Shown one piece after another: positions 44,561 to 55,479 of a stretch of DNA of 64,000 bases (positions are counted from its first letter, which is position 1; every line of letters begins with the position of its first letter). Position numbers and translations under genes: made by a program. The notes beneath the pieces were generated by a model. The model was not told the origin of the DNA, searched no databases, and was given only the letters and a program-made list of their open reading frames with translations. The stretch comes from Massospora cicadina. Taxonomy: Eukaryota; Entomophthoromycota; Entomophthoromycetes; Entomophthorales; Entomophthoraceae. Location: assembly GCA_022478985.1 (NCBI GenBank), contig JAKSZP010000004.1, positions 62,001 through 126,000 of the forward strand. Direction: 5' to 3'.

Positions 44561-45485
44561 ATACTGAGGAAAGCATCCAACTACTCGTTGTCAGCCTTGT
44601 CCATTGGCAGAAATGCTGAGTGGTGCCATATAGTTAGAGGTTAAATTTTTGATTGCCAATAAAACAGCCAGGATATGTGCACAGTAATGCTAAGCTCCAT
44701 TTGGCCTTGGTCAAGCTCTTGCTGAAGTAAGACAATGGCTAATTGACCTGATCCTCCTTATGCTGAGCCGAGATGGCCCTGAAAGCAATATCACTAGCAT
44801 CTGTGAATAGCAAAAAGGGGCAATCAAAATTTGGAAGGATAAAATAGATTCAGAAAAAGAGTATTACACAACACATTAAACTTTTGTTCCTGTTTAAGCC
44901 GCCACTTAAAGGCACATTCTTATCTCGGAGATAGACCATGAGTTCAGCCATGTCAGTGAAATGAGGAATGAACTGATGATAATAGCCTATTATTCCTAGG
45001 AATACTTGAATATCCATAAGGCTCTGAGGGAGCAACATCATCTCAATGCCATCAACTTTGTCTGGGATGGACTGGAAACCATCTTTTGAGACCTTGTGTC
45101 CAAGAAATTCCATTTTTGATTGGAAGAAAGAGCACTTCAAAGGCTCAAGTTTTATTGAAGCCATTCTAAGATAGGTAAAGGCTCCCAGAAATGTTCCACA
45201 TGACCATTGAAGGTTTTCAAAAAGACAGTGATGTTGTTGAGGTAAATGAGGACATTGAATAGCTTCACTTCCCCTAGGATTCCATCTATGGCACGTTGAA
45301 AGGTGACTGGCGCGTTGCAAAGGACCTGGTACATTTCTTGAGCTTATAAAAAACCTCATTGGCTATAAGTGCACATTTGGCTTGATCTTCAGAGGCAAGC
45401 TCTACTTTCCAACAATTAAAAAGTGAGATCCATAGGTAAAAAGTATTGAAATCCTGCAAGCAAGTGGAAAGAGTAATCAATATGG
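44560..45485 (-). pseudogene. Element F RT and RNase H, middle part
   Basis: Minus strand from 45480: ITLSTCLQDFNTFYLWISLF and ELASEDQAKCALIANE (RT palm), then CNAPVTFQRAIDGILGEV, VLIYLNNITVFLKTF (YxDD read as YLNN), LEPLKCSFFQSKMEFLGHKV near 45130, and RNase H FTDASDIAFRAISAQH near 44790 and PLSYFSKSLTKA. It joins 50977 onward once G is removed (KKD before, SYP after). Confidence 0.7.
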
Positions 45486-45491
45486 GGCAAG

Positions 45492-46374
45492 GGTAAGTTT
45501 CAGACAGGAACCACTCCATTTGGATCAGGAGCAATTCCCATTCCTTGAAAAAAAGGGGCGGAGGCCATAACCTGTGCCTCTCACCACCCAGGGCAATATG
45601 GCCCATGTGGTAGATAAGAGGTGGGTCACGGCGTACACCCTGAGGGTTGCAGTGCCTCCCCCAGCATTATCCTCCACCAAGCTGGTGGAAAACATTTGGA
45701 GGGTTTGCTAGGAGGTGGTAAAATTGCGCAAAACACCTCAAACCTCCTGAGATCCCGCCATTGTGTCAATGTCACACCCACCCCCAACAGGTATGGGGGT
45801 GATCAACCCCTTCCCCACCAACTGGGTCCAGCCCTATGTGGCTTGGCCTTGGGTGCAACCTGCTGAATGCCCAAAATGTCACCAACATAGTAAATGCATG
45901 CACTCAATGGATAAATTAAATTTGAGTAATGAGCCCATAAAGGATTTGGATAAGAAGTTCAGACTGGAGTCAGTCGCAAATTAGGTCTGGGAACCCAATC
46001 TGACAGCTTGTTTCGAATCTATTCCCATCAGTAGTTGTGCTTACATCCCAATTTTCTCCAGTGGGCTTATAAGCAGTGGTCCCCAACAGGTACTTCTGTC
46101 ACTCCATTTTTTGTTTTCCCCATTTTATATTTAAATTAATAATCTTTACAAAACAACCAAACCAATCCGGAATATTAGTCTCCAACCATTACTTTAATAA
46201 AGAAGAGATGTTTCCGCTTTTAGGCACTACATGGCTGGTATTCATGGCCGGTATTTTTATCTTTAAGTGTCATTTTGGACGGCTGTGCCCGTGGCATTCT
46301 GGCTTGGGTTTTTTGTGGTAACTAACCTTGAGTTCCATGTCAGTCTAATATAACTATCAGCACGCTACATGACA
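45492..46374 (+). repeat. 5' LTR of element G
   Basis: About 883 bp. The start is altered (GGTAAG for TGTAAG) and the end is CATGACA. Contains the U3 coding-like stretch with MAHVVDKRWVTAYT, a Trp/Cys-rich piece (45763-45984) and, at 46210, an ATG opening a short hydrophobic frame (TTWLVFMAGIFIFKC). After the LTR, TGGAGCGACC (46379 onward) is a possible primer site. Confidence 0.82.
45763..45984 (+). pseudogene. U3 coding stretch in the G LTR, Trp/Cys-rich part
   Basis: 73 open codons inside the LTR with WVQPYVAWPWVQPAECPKC and a Cys/His cluster (CPKCHQHSKCMH). The K1 LTR has a similar but broken stretch on its own sense strand (PNQMVPSLYGMAWGIPVV), so this is an old coding piece of this LTR family. 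It continues the frame region of MAHVVDKRWV upstream. No known family is recognised. Confidence 0.45.
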
Positions 46375-46376
46375 TA

Positions 46377-46709
46377 ATGGAGCGACCTATAGTTCTGGCC
46401 CTCTCCATCTCACCCTCTGGGTGGGGTGTTGCATGGGTTTCCCAAACAACATTCAACCTCTTTCCAGCTGGCAGAGTACAGCTCAGCTCTGGCCCCGTAG
46501 GTCAGGAAGTTCAGGATTCAAATTCTTTCTTAATGTTGTCTGCCAATGACACAAAAATGAGCCATAACAAGTTTATATCAGAAATCCCCCTCCTTCCATT
46601 GGTTACTGCCATTAGTTCAACAATACAAAAACACTCACCTATAAGCAGGATCACGCCTATTTCCTGCTACCAGTGGAAATCCATCTACCGGGTACTGGGT
46701 GTCATTTGA
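46377..46709 (+). pseudogene. Element G first internal ORF
   Basis: 110 open codons starting just after the LTR (ATGGAGCGACCT). The frame entering from the LTR end (CAT GAC A) has the same phase as K1. No capsid or zinc knuckle. It ends before the protease-like motif near 46715. Possibly the rest of an ORF1 equivalent to that of B. Confidence 0.45.
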
Positions 46710-49700
46710 GGCCCTGGTAGACAAAGGGCGGTAGGGAATTTCATGAATTTGAAGTTGGCGCATCAGCTGGTATTGGACTTGGAGGTTGGGACAGAGGTGT
46801 TGGGTTGCATCTTCTGCTATACATTCATCTTTTAAGATTCGTCATCAGGTTCCATTCCAAGTGAGCAATTTTCAATTCTGTGAATATTTCTCAGTCATGT
46901 CTGACTTAGTATTCCAAGTTATCTTTGTGTGGATTAGAGGAGAGGATAACAAGTGAAGGTTAACTTGGATTCAAACATGCTACTCTTTAAAAATGCTCAT
47001 GGTGGTGGTGAGCTCCCACTCCTCGACACTTTAGGTAAAGCGCAGAATAGAGGTACCATTTCCACACTCGCTACACCCATGGACTTGCCTCCTGATTTTC
47101 CCACCTCTGATAGCGTATAAGTGGAGCTTTGATATGAAAAAGCTTCCCAACTTCCGCCACATTCACAGTATGATCTTAAGTTCTGCACAACAGTGGAGGT
47201 GGTTAACATCAATTATCCACTATATCCCCAAACAGTGGAAGAAACTGCGGCCTTGAATGTTTGGATTGAAGACATGCTTGCAAAGGGATGGCTCTTCAAG
47301 GAGACCTCTCCAACTGTATCTCCCATTGTGTTCGTGAAGAAGGCTGACACCACACTGCTCCCATGTGTGAATTATGGTCACCTCAACAATATCACAGTCC
47401 ACAACCCCTACCCACTTCCATTATAAAAATTGCCCAAGCAATAGTGCAGTCATGAGTTTTTTTAAAACTCGTTTTGGTGAACACCTTCAACCAAATATAG
47501 TAGCCAAAGATCAGGAATGGGTTGCCACTATCTAAATGAGGTTGGGCATATTCCAGTTCTGTGTCATGGCTTTTAGGCTAAATAAAGCTCCTGCCACATT
47601 CCAGTGGATGATCAATGATTTGCTGAGTAATCTGCGTAACATGTGAGCGGTTGCTTACATTGACAATATCTTTGTTCACTCCCCAATCCCTTAACAGCAC
47701 GCCATAGATTTGGAGGCTGTGCTTGCAGCTCTGCACAAGCCGGACCTATTTGTGAAGCCATTAAAGTTCAAGTTCTTTCACAATGAGGTTAACTTCTTGG
47801 GTAACTTGATCTTAAAAAGATGATTATGTGATTCCGCCCTACAAACTTGAAGCCATCCTTGAGTGGCCCACCTCAATGACCCAGAAGCAGTTGTGGAGCT
47901 TTTTTTCACCATCATTTTTTTAAAAAATTTCCCTGGCCCTTTCACAATTGTCTGTGCCGTTGCACCCCTCACTGGCAATAATGTCCCATTCTGTTAGACC
48001 GCAGAATGCCAGACGGCATTTGACGCTATCAAATAGTTATTTGTGTTGCCGCTAGAGCTTAAGAATGCAGATGAAGCCAAACCCTTCATTGTCAGATGTG
48101 ACGCCTCTTCCACGGCGGTGGGAGTGGGCTTGTTGAAGGACCACAAGGGAGTGGATCACCCAGTAGCATATTTCTCCCACAAATTTACAACCACAGAGCA
48201 GAACTTGGATATTTTTGATAAGGAGTTGGTGGCTGTATCATGGGCGTTAACCCATTGGCGATACCTCCTGTAGGATGCTACACATGAGGTGACAGTGTGG
48301 ACAGACTACCAAGCTCTTATGTATTTCCTTAGACTGCAGAAGTTGGCACACCATCAGGCACAGATGTACCGTGACCTATGCAGTTTTAACTTCAAGTATG
48401 AATTTGTAAAGGTGTCACTGAAAGTTCCCTAACTTTATGAGCCGCAACCCGCCTTATGTCCCACAGAGGTGGAGGAGCAAGAGCTCACCACAGTGATTCC
48501 GCCAACCCAAATCTTATGCATTACTCCACCTGTAATTCTATCAGCAGATCCAGATCCATCTGCCCCCTGTCAGCTCAGGTTTTGGATCACCAGTTGAATT
48601 GTCCTGAAGGCTTGGAGCTGTTGGTACAGCTTGCGGATCTGGTGCACAATTGTTACCACTACTTGATAGAAATGGGAGGAATTATGTTTTGGGCTCAGTT
48701 GTGGGTGCCTCCCCGGCTTTGCACCAAAGCAATCCAGGCTCATCATGATCCACCTGCGGTTGGTCACCATAGAGTGAAAAAGTGCATCAACTTGGTGAAA
48801 AGAACATAAAATTGGCCTGGGATCCTAAAAGACATCCTTGCGTGGATAGTGATTTGTGTAACCTGCGCAAGGGCAAAATCAGACCGTTCTGGGTGAAACA
48901 TTCTTCTACACCCACTGCAACAGGCCAAGGGTCCATGGTCATTGGTGTCCGTTGACTTTATAGTTGAGCTCCCTACTTCAAATGGCCACAATGAAATCAT
49001 GGTCGTTGTAGACTGGTCCACCAAATTTGCTTTGTATATCTTTGCTCAAGATCTAATACTTCAGAGGAAACCGCTCATCTTTTTGTCCGCCACAACTTTT
49101 CTATGTTTGGCTTACCTTAGGGGGTCATGAGTGATAGGGGCCCACAGTTCACTGCATGCTTTTGGACGGCCCTTCTGGCCATCCTGAAAATACAACCATG
49201 CTGGTCCTCTGCATACCATCCCCAATCAGATGGTAAGATGAAATGCATTAATTAAATCCTGAAGCAGTACCATCATTGTTACATCATGGATGTACAGGAC
49301 ACCTGGGCGGACAATCTTCCATTGGCTCAGCTTGCCTAAAATAATGCCTCACACGTCTCCACAGAGTTTTCTGCGTTTGAATCAACGTTAAGGTATAACC
49401 CTTCCTTCTCTCCTGGCCCCCGTTTTCATCCTGAGGTTCCTGCAGTGGCTGAGCATGCTCAAAAAGTCTAGGCTACTCACTCCCTGGTCCGCGAACACCT
49501 TACTAGAGTGTTTGATGATAATAAGCAATTTTCTGACCAAAAGCGCCTGCCCGCTCCCAATTCCAAAATAGGTTTGAAGGTTATGCTCAACACCTGCCAC
49601 CTGCGCATCAAGGGCCCCTCACAGAAATTTGCAAGTAAAAAATCAGGTCCCCATGAGGTTATTGAAGACTTGGGCAATGGCTCCTTCCGTTTGGTGCTCC

Positions 49701-49930
49701 CTCCCCACTGGAAACAGAATATGGTTTTCTATGCCTCCCAACTGTCTCCCTTTACTGCTACCCCCCAATGATCCTGAACCCATCGTTTTTGATGAGTCAG
49801 TTAAATCTGAGGTGTATGCAGTTTTGGCGTTGCATAAGACCCACTACCTGGTTCAGTACCTGGTGGCGTGAAAGGATTTCCCTTTGTATAAAAACAGCTG
49901 GGTCAGTGCTTGTGATTGTATCAACTTTTG
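46690..49930 (+). pseudogene. Element G pol with chromodomain, decayed
   Basis: Protease-like FEALVDKGAVGNFMN near 46710 (DSG changed to DKG). RT: YPLYPQTVEETAALNVWIED (47217 on), SPIVFVKKAD, and YIDN at 47656-47667 for YxDD. RNase H: VRCDASSTAVGVGLL near 48090. Integrase: VSVDFIVELPT near 48945 and SDRGPQF near 49130; the Glu block reads SDGKMKC, so Glu is Lys. The C-terminal block GPHEVIEDLGNGSFRLVLPP is followed by a chromodomain-like EVYAVLALHKTHYLVQYLV near 49810. Confidence 0.8.
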
Positions 49931-50094
49931 AAAATTTGGCGGAAACATTCCATATGGCACACCCTGAAGCCCCATGTCCTCCTCTTAAGATTGCTGCACG
50001 TATCGCCATCAAACGCCCCAAGGCCCTACAAGAATATCGCATTGGATCAGTTCCCCAGTGGCAGTGCTTCACCCCTTCCTAAAGGGAAGGGTAA

Positions 50095-50971
50095 TGTAAG
50101 TATCAGACAGGAACCACTCCATTTGGATCAGGAGAAATTCCCATTCCTTGAAAAAAGGGCGGAGGCCAGAACATGTGCCTCTCACCACCCAGGGCAATAT
50201 GGCCCATGTGGTAGATAAGAGGTGGGTCACGGCGTACACCCTGAGGGTTGCAGTGACTCTCCCAGCATTATCCTCCACCGAGCTGGTGGAAAACATTTGG
50301 AGGGTTTGCTGGGAGGTGGTAAAATTGCGCAAAACACCTCAAACCTCCTGAGATCCCTCCATTGTGCCAATGTCACACCTACCCCCAATAGTATGGGGGT
50401 GATCAACCCCTCCCCACTAACTGGATCCAGCCCTATGTGGCTTGTCCTTGGCCAACCTGCTGACTGCCCAAAATATCACCACCATATTAAATGCATGTGC
50501 ATGATGGAAAAATTGAATTTGAGTAATAAGCCCAAAAAGGATTTGGATAAGAAGTTCAGACCCAAGTCAGTCGCAAATTAGGTCTGGGAATTCAATCTGA
50601 CAGCTTGTTTCGAATTTATTTCCATCAGTAGTTGTGCTTACATCCCAATTTCCCCGGTGGGCTTATAAGCAGTGGTCCCAACAGGTACTTCTGTCACTCC
50701 ATTTTTTTGTTTTCCCCATTTTATATTCAAATTAATAATCTTTACAAAACAACCAAACCAATTTGGAACAATAGTCTCCAACCATTACAATTAATAAAGA
50801 AGAGATGTTCCCGCTTTTAGGCACCACATGGCTGGTCTTCATGGCCGGTATTTTTATCTTTAAGTGTCATTTTGGACGGCTGTGCCCGCAACATCCTAGC
50901 TTGGTTTTTGGGTGGTAACTAACCTGGAGTTCCAGGTCAGTCTAATATAATTATCAGTACTCTCCATGACA
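50095..50971 (+). repeat. 3' LTR of element G
   Basis: 877 bp, TGTAAGTATCAG to CCATGACA, preceded by the purine tract AAAGGGAAGGGTAA. Contains an open frame 50148-50351 in U3 with PLTTQGNMAHVVDKRWVTA. Confidence 0.87.
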
Positions 50972-50976
50972 TATGG

Positions 50977-53565
50977 GGTAACTGTCCTTCTTTACAATTG
51001 AGTTAAGCCAGAGATAGTTTATGATTATATGATAGCTGCCATTCTTCTTCCAAACTAAAAAGAGAGGGGAGGCCCAAGGACTAAGTGAAGGCACCAAGAT
51101 CCTAATTTTAAGTAGTTTCTAGAGCTTAACAGCCTTGGCTTCTTTACCTTACTTTTTTGGTAGAGATGGGAACAAATGTGGGGGTGCCCCCATCTCCTTG
51201 TGATGCAAAACGCCATTCAATCTCCTGAAATCATAGATAGAGTTAAGAAGAGGTCTGAGCACTCCTCCAATAATCTTTAAACCTAATTCTGTTGCTCACT
51301 AGTGAGCTCTTGTCCAATACAGGCGTTGACTAGAGCTACCAATGGGGCTGTTTTTAACCTAAGATCCTTTAAACTTCAAAAGCTACAGACATCATTGAGG
51401 GTCTCTACAGGAAGGTGGAAAACATAAGCAACCAAATTATTGGGTCCCACTATCCTAGGCTTGTCAGTGATATTAGCCAGCAACATTGATATGAACCATA
51501 ATAAGTGGGATCTTAAATCCTGGACAGGTTATGAACTACTTTACCAGTGGGTATCTAGGCCTCAGATCTCCAGCAGGTATCTGGAGGGGGTATTGACGTG
51601 AACCCAGGTATCAACAATAACCCGGGGCTTAGGCATTATAGTTGTTGTCTCAAAAAAATAGAATGACATGTCTTCTTGAATATAAACAGCAGGAGGGGGC
51701 ATCCTTACGCAAAAGCCTTTACATGATACTTAAGCTGGGTAATTTGGCTTTCACTCTCTAATAGGCAAGCCTGTGCTTTGACCTCCCTTTTGTCATCATG
51801 TGAGGTTTTGAAAACCAGTGGGACCCGGTGCCCCAGCAGGGATAAAAATTCATCATCATAGTGCATTATGGAAGAATATTACGGAGAAACTGAGTTCCAA
51901 GGGGGTCATAGCTCAGGTTGTCTAATGTGATGGCAGGGGTATTCACAGAAAGCCTCCCAAAGAAAATGGTTAAGTAATAGGCCCCAATGGACTGAGCGCA
52001 TTGTGTCTCAGACGTACCATATTCCATGTGATGTGGAAATACCAGAGCAATTTTGATGCGTTTCATTAGTTTAGATGAGATGATATTCATGGAAAACTAC
52101 ACTATCAACAATGGCGTGGACAGGAATTTTATGGACTCAAACAGTGACGCATGTAACCAAACTTTCAAACTGAGGGTTTTACATAAGACCCTAGAATAAT
52201 TGCAAGAAAAGTAAGCATTATCAAGTTCTTTATCATCAATGGGTACTGAAAATTATTTTTCTGGTATGACAACTTTAAACTCATTAGAGTTCACAGTTTG
52301 TTATTGAAGCGGTACAGGGATTTCATCATGAAGTGCCTCGTCCTTTATGATGTCAGCCCTTTCCTGCCTCCTCAGAAATTCTTTTACAACAAGTCTTGGT
52401 GCTGTGGCTGAATTTATTTTAGTAGGTGCACTGAGTTTTGGGATTTTTCTGGTTCTTGAAATTGTGGACCTGAGGATGGCTGGAGGTAATGGACGTGGTA
52501 GACTTGAGGTGTAGGGTAGATGAAAGTATTTCATCTAGCACTAACTTAATTTCCCAAATGCAAGTAAAACTATTCTTCAGGCCGACCATATGCATCTGGG
52601 CCTCAGGATAAGATCCCAACATGGAGATGACTGCATTTATAACATTGCCCAAGTAATGCAGTTAGTGGTTACTAAGGTCTGTGCTTGGGCATACAATCAT
52701 CTGGCAAACTCCCTGGGCTTTCTCCAATGTTAAAATTAATACCAATGCACGCCTGCTTTTGGTTGACTAAGGTTTGGATGCTTCTGAATTCCTGGATTAG
52801 GGCGATACAGACTTGTTCTCAGGTGCGGCATTCTTTTATGTGGGGAGTCATAATCTCCCAAGCTGTGCTATTCAGACAAAAGTTGATGTATTTCACCTTA
52901 TGTTGGTCAGTATCCTCTTCCTAATAACTCTCATAAGCATATGGTAATGAGGAAATGCTTTCCTGGCTGGGGGTAGACTTCTCCTTGAAACTAGGATTAA
53001 AGTTATTCACAATATGAGTGTAAAGAGTTTTGACGCCAGGAACTGGTGAAGGTTCAGAAATCTCAGTTTCTGCATAATTATGAGGGGGCTGTTGATACAG
53101 TCGCCATCTCAAACCCTTAGGTCTTCTTATATGTCAACCCAGTTTCAATTTAAATATGTAATGGAGGCTTAATGAGCAACCTGCTCCTTTAATGCTTAAT
53201 TTTTCAGCGCATTGGAGAAGCATCTGGCTATCAGATCTATTGAAGCATGTTTCAACCCCTTAAAAAGTTTGCCCAAGTTGAGTGACGTGGTTATCAATGA
53301 GCTTGGTGAAGGCGCTGATACCTCTAACTCATCTGGCATGGACTCAATAAAGACCCTAAGGTTTAGAGGGACTCCATCCACCTCAACTTCCACCCTGAGA
53401 CACATTGCATACATGATCCTGTAAAGCAGCAAGGGCAGTTAAAACGTCCTTTTTTCAGGAATTGTCAGGGTCATCAGGAGTAGCACCATGGGACCAGAAG
53501 GTCCTTGAGGCCCATGGGGACCTTCAGGCTCTTCAGGGCCTTCAGGACCTTCTAGCCTTGGGGCC
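50977..53565 (-). pseudogene. Element F gag, protease and RT start, decayed
   Basis: Minus strand: gag pieces 53565-52300, starting with a Gly-Pro-rich run (GPEGPEEPEGPHGPQGPSGP) and then 53432-53196 (VEVEVDGVPLNLRVFIESMP). A degraded zinc-knuckle-like CITWAML...SSPC is near 52660-52620. Protease: VHAIVDSVVF then, at 52045-51870, YGTSETQCAQSIGAYY and NTPAITLDNLSYD, matching the protease tail of D and A. RT start near 51040-50977 (LNCKEGQLPH-like). No LTR is seen at the right end. Confidence 0.6.
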
Positions 53566-54060
53566 TGTCATAAAATTGATATGACTGGATGTTATGTCAC
53601 CTATCTGGCTGATTGTAATTCTGAGTCAAGGTGAGCCTTAAGATTGAAAATAGATTATATCAATGTGAAGTGAATTGATTGAAGTAATGATGGTCTGACG
53701 AATTGATGGAATTTCGACAAAGCCTTGATGATAGAATAAAACACCAAAATTAGTAGGGAATAGAGAAATACCAAGTGGAAGGGGTGAAAATGACTAGGAA
53801 TACTAAGGATTAATAGTTGAGCGTGAGAATGATAATGGGGAGGTCTTTTGAAGAGTAAGAAGAGGGAAAGGTTAACAGAATTAGCCATTAGTTTATAAAT
53901 ATCATAATTTGTATCGTTGGGACAATAGCTCCTTATTAGGTACTTTATTAATAAAATTTATCAAGGGCCAGCGATCCCAATATTGCTCATCCATTGCTCA
54001 GTGGGGTTTACCCTGTGCAACTAGTTTGGCGGAAACAACCAAATATGCCAAAAGTTAACA
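53566..54060 (+). repeat. 5' LTR of element D
   Basis: 495 bp, TGTCATAAAATTG to AAAGTTAACA. Contains TTGGGACAATAGCTCC near 53915. The primer site TGATGCTCACTAAAGGGGCC follows at 54062. Confidence 0.85.
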
Positions 54061-54189
54061 GTGATGCTCACTAAAGGGGCCCATTGCTCAACACATTAAA
54101 AGTTTTATATTCGCCAAAGCCATGGTGCAACTGGCTCATCTTGACGGGGTACTACCCAGCTTATTGAGTTATCTCATTACGCGGAACAG

Positions 54190-55170
54190 AGGCTTGCCTT
54201 GAATATACTACTACATGCTCAAAAGATGCCTTTCCAAGAGAATAAAAGTATAACAGATTAGCTCGCCAAGGCCTTTCACCAACTGCACCTGGTGGGTGGC
54301 CAAACTAACCAACTTGCCAACCACTTGGGTGACACTACTGAGTGGCTATACTGTGCAGAGCATAAATGGAATAGTTGTGCTGGGGAGGAAGGGGTCTGCA
54401 TTGACAAGATGCCCCCATTTGACCATAATGGAAACATACTCAGATTTTTTAAGTGGTTTAAATTTGCAGTAGAAGGGGCTTCCGATTGGTGGAAAGCTAA
54501 ACTGTTGTTATCCGCTTTGGATTAAGAGTGCCGACCAGGTCACCTGTTACCTTAATAGTAGTACTGTAATGTATAAAGAGGTGAAGGAGACCATGATCCA
54601 GATGTTTGAGGGGGTGGCGAAAATGTCACAATGCAAGGCAGAGTTTTTGACTATAAAGTTACAAAATAACTATCAATGGTGGAGTTTGCTGAGCATTTCA
54701 TAGCTGAGGCTCATGTGTTGTTGATAGCAAATAACTTAACTAACAAGGAGGTGGGCATACCAATGATGGTGGCTGTCAAGCCATATCAATAACTGTATAA
54801 TACTATAAATCACATTCTTCAAGATGACGCGGAGCTATTAAAAATCAATAATTGTTTATGCTGTCTACCTATTGAATTTAATTCCTTCAATGTGGAACGA
54901 AAAGCCCCTAAAGTGCTACTGAACCCCCATCGGAAAATGGACACCAATGACTCAAGTACAATATGTTGGTTAATCACCATCCACTTAATTCTCTGGTGGT
55001 TCCTTTCAACACCCTATATGCAATTACCTTGTCATTGGCCAAATTATAATCAATCAATTGATTTCCGACCTGGACCTGTGGGTGTGATACAGAGACAAGT
55101 GCCGCTTACAAATGCTTTTTCTTGTGCGGTCAAAGAGGCCATTATGTGGTTAGCTTTCTGGGCAAAATGA
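54190..55170 (+). pseudogene. Element D gag, decayed
   Basis: Open pieces with ICIDKMPPFDHNGNILRFF (54390-54455), a block shared with A (MPPFDHNG / IPPFDHNG near 2960). Near 55115, a knuckle-like CFFLCGQRGHYVV has an extra residue and lacks the last Cys. Frames shift several times. Confidence 0.7.
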
Positions 55171-55479
55171 ATGTTCATGCACTACCCATTGCCCCAAATG
55201 AACAGGGAAAAGATGAGCGGAGCAGAGACAGGATACTTTACTTCTGTAAATTTAAACTTGTTTGTCCCTGATGATATTATGAGTCGCTTTGTGTTGTTCC
55301 CAGTACTCACCCTGATAAATTATTATATCAACAAGTCCCCTACGATATCTTGGCTTCAAACCAAGGGAGAGACCCCAATAATGCAGACTTGGAGTTCTGC
55401 TGAGAGGCACAAAAACTGCAAGCCTGGAAAATCTTTGAGTGGAATGATACAGTCTAATTCAGACCCTCAACAAAGATCA

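Larger units (their letters stand above)
45486..50971 (+). mobile_element. Chromodomain gypsy element G
   Basis: LTRs about 45492-46374 and 50095-50971. TATGG occurs at 45481-45485 and 50972-50976, an exact duplication if the first six bases at the 5' end (GGCAAG) are a rearranged LTR edge. Inserted in the RT of element F, whose frame resumes across it. Internal part: protease-like motif, RT, RNase H, integrase, chromodomain. Only about 300 bp precede the protease, so no full Gag is present. Many stops; older than B. Confidence 0.82.
33381..53565 (-). mobile_element. Gypsy element F (minus strand), split by C and G
   Basis: On the minus strand the order is gag (53560-52300), protease (52200-51860), RT start (about 51200-50977), [element G], RT and RNase H (45485-44560), an unrecognised gap with element C inside, RNase H end and integrase (35280-33870), polypurine tract, 3' LTR (33850 down). 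The protease block matches the A/C/D lineage. The 5' LTR and primer site are missing; gag abuts the LTR of element D at 53565. Confidence 0.7.
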
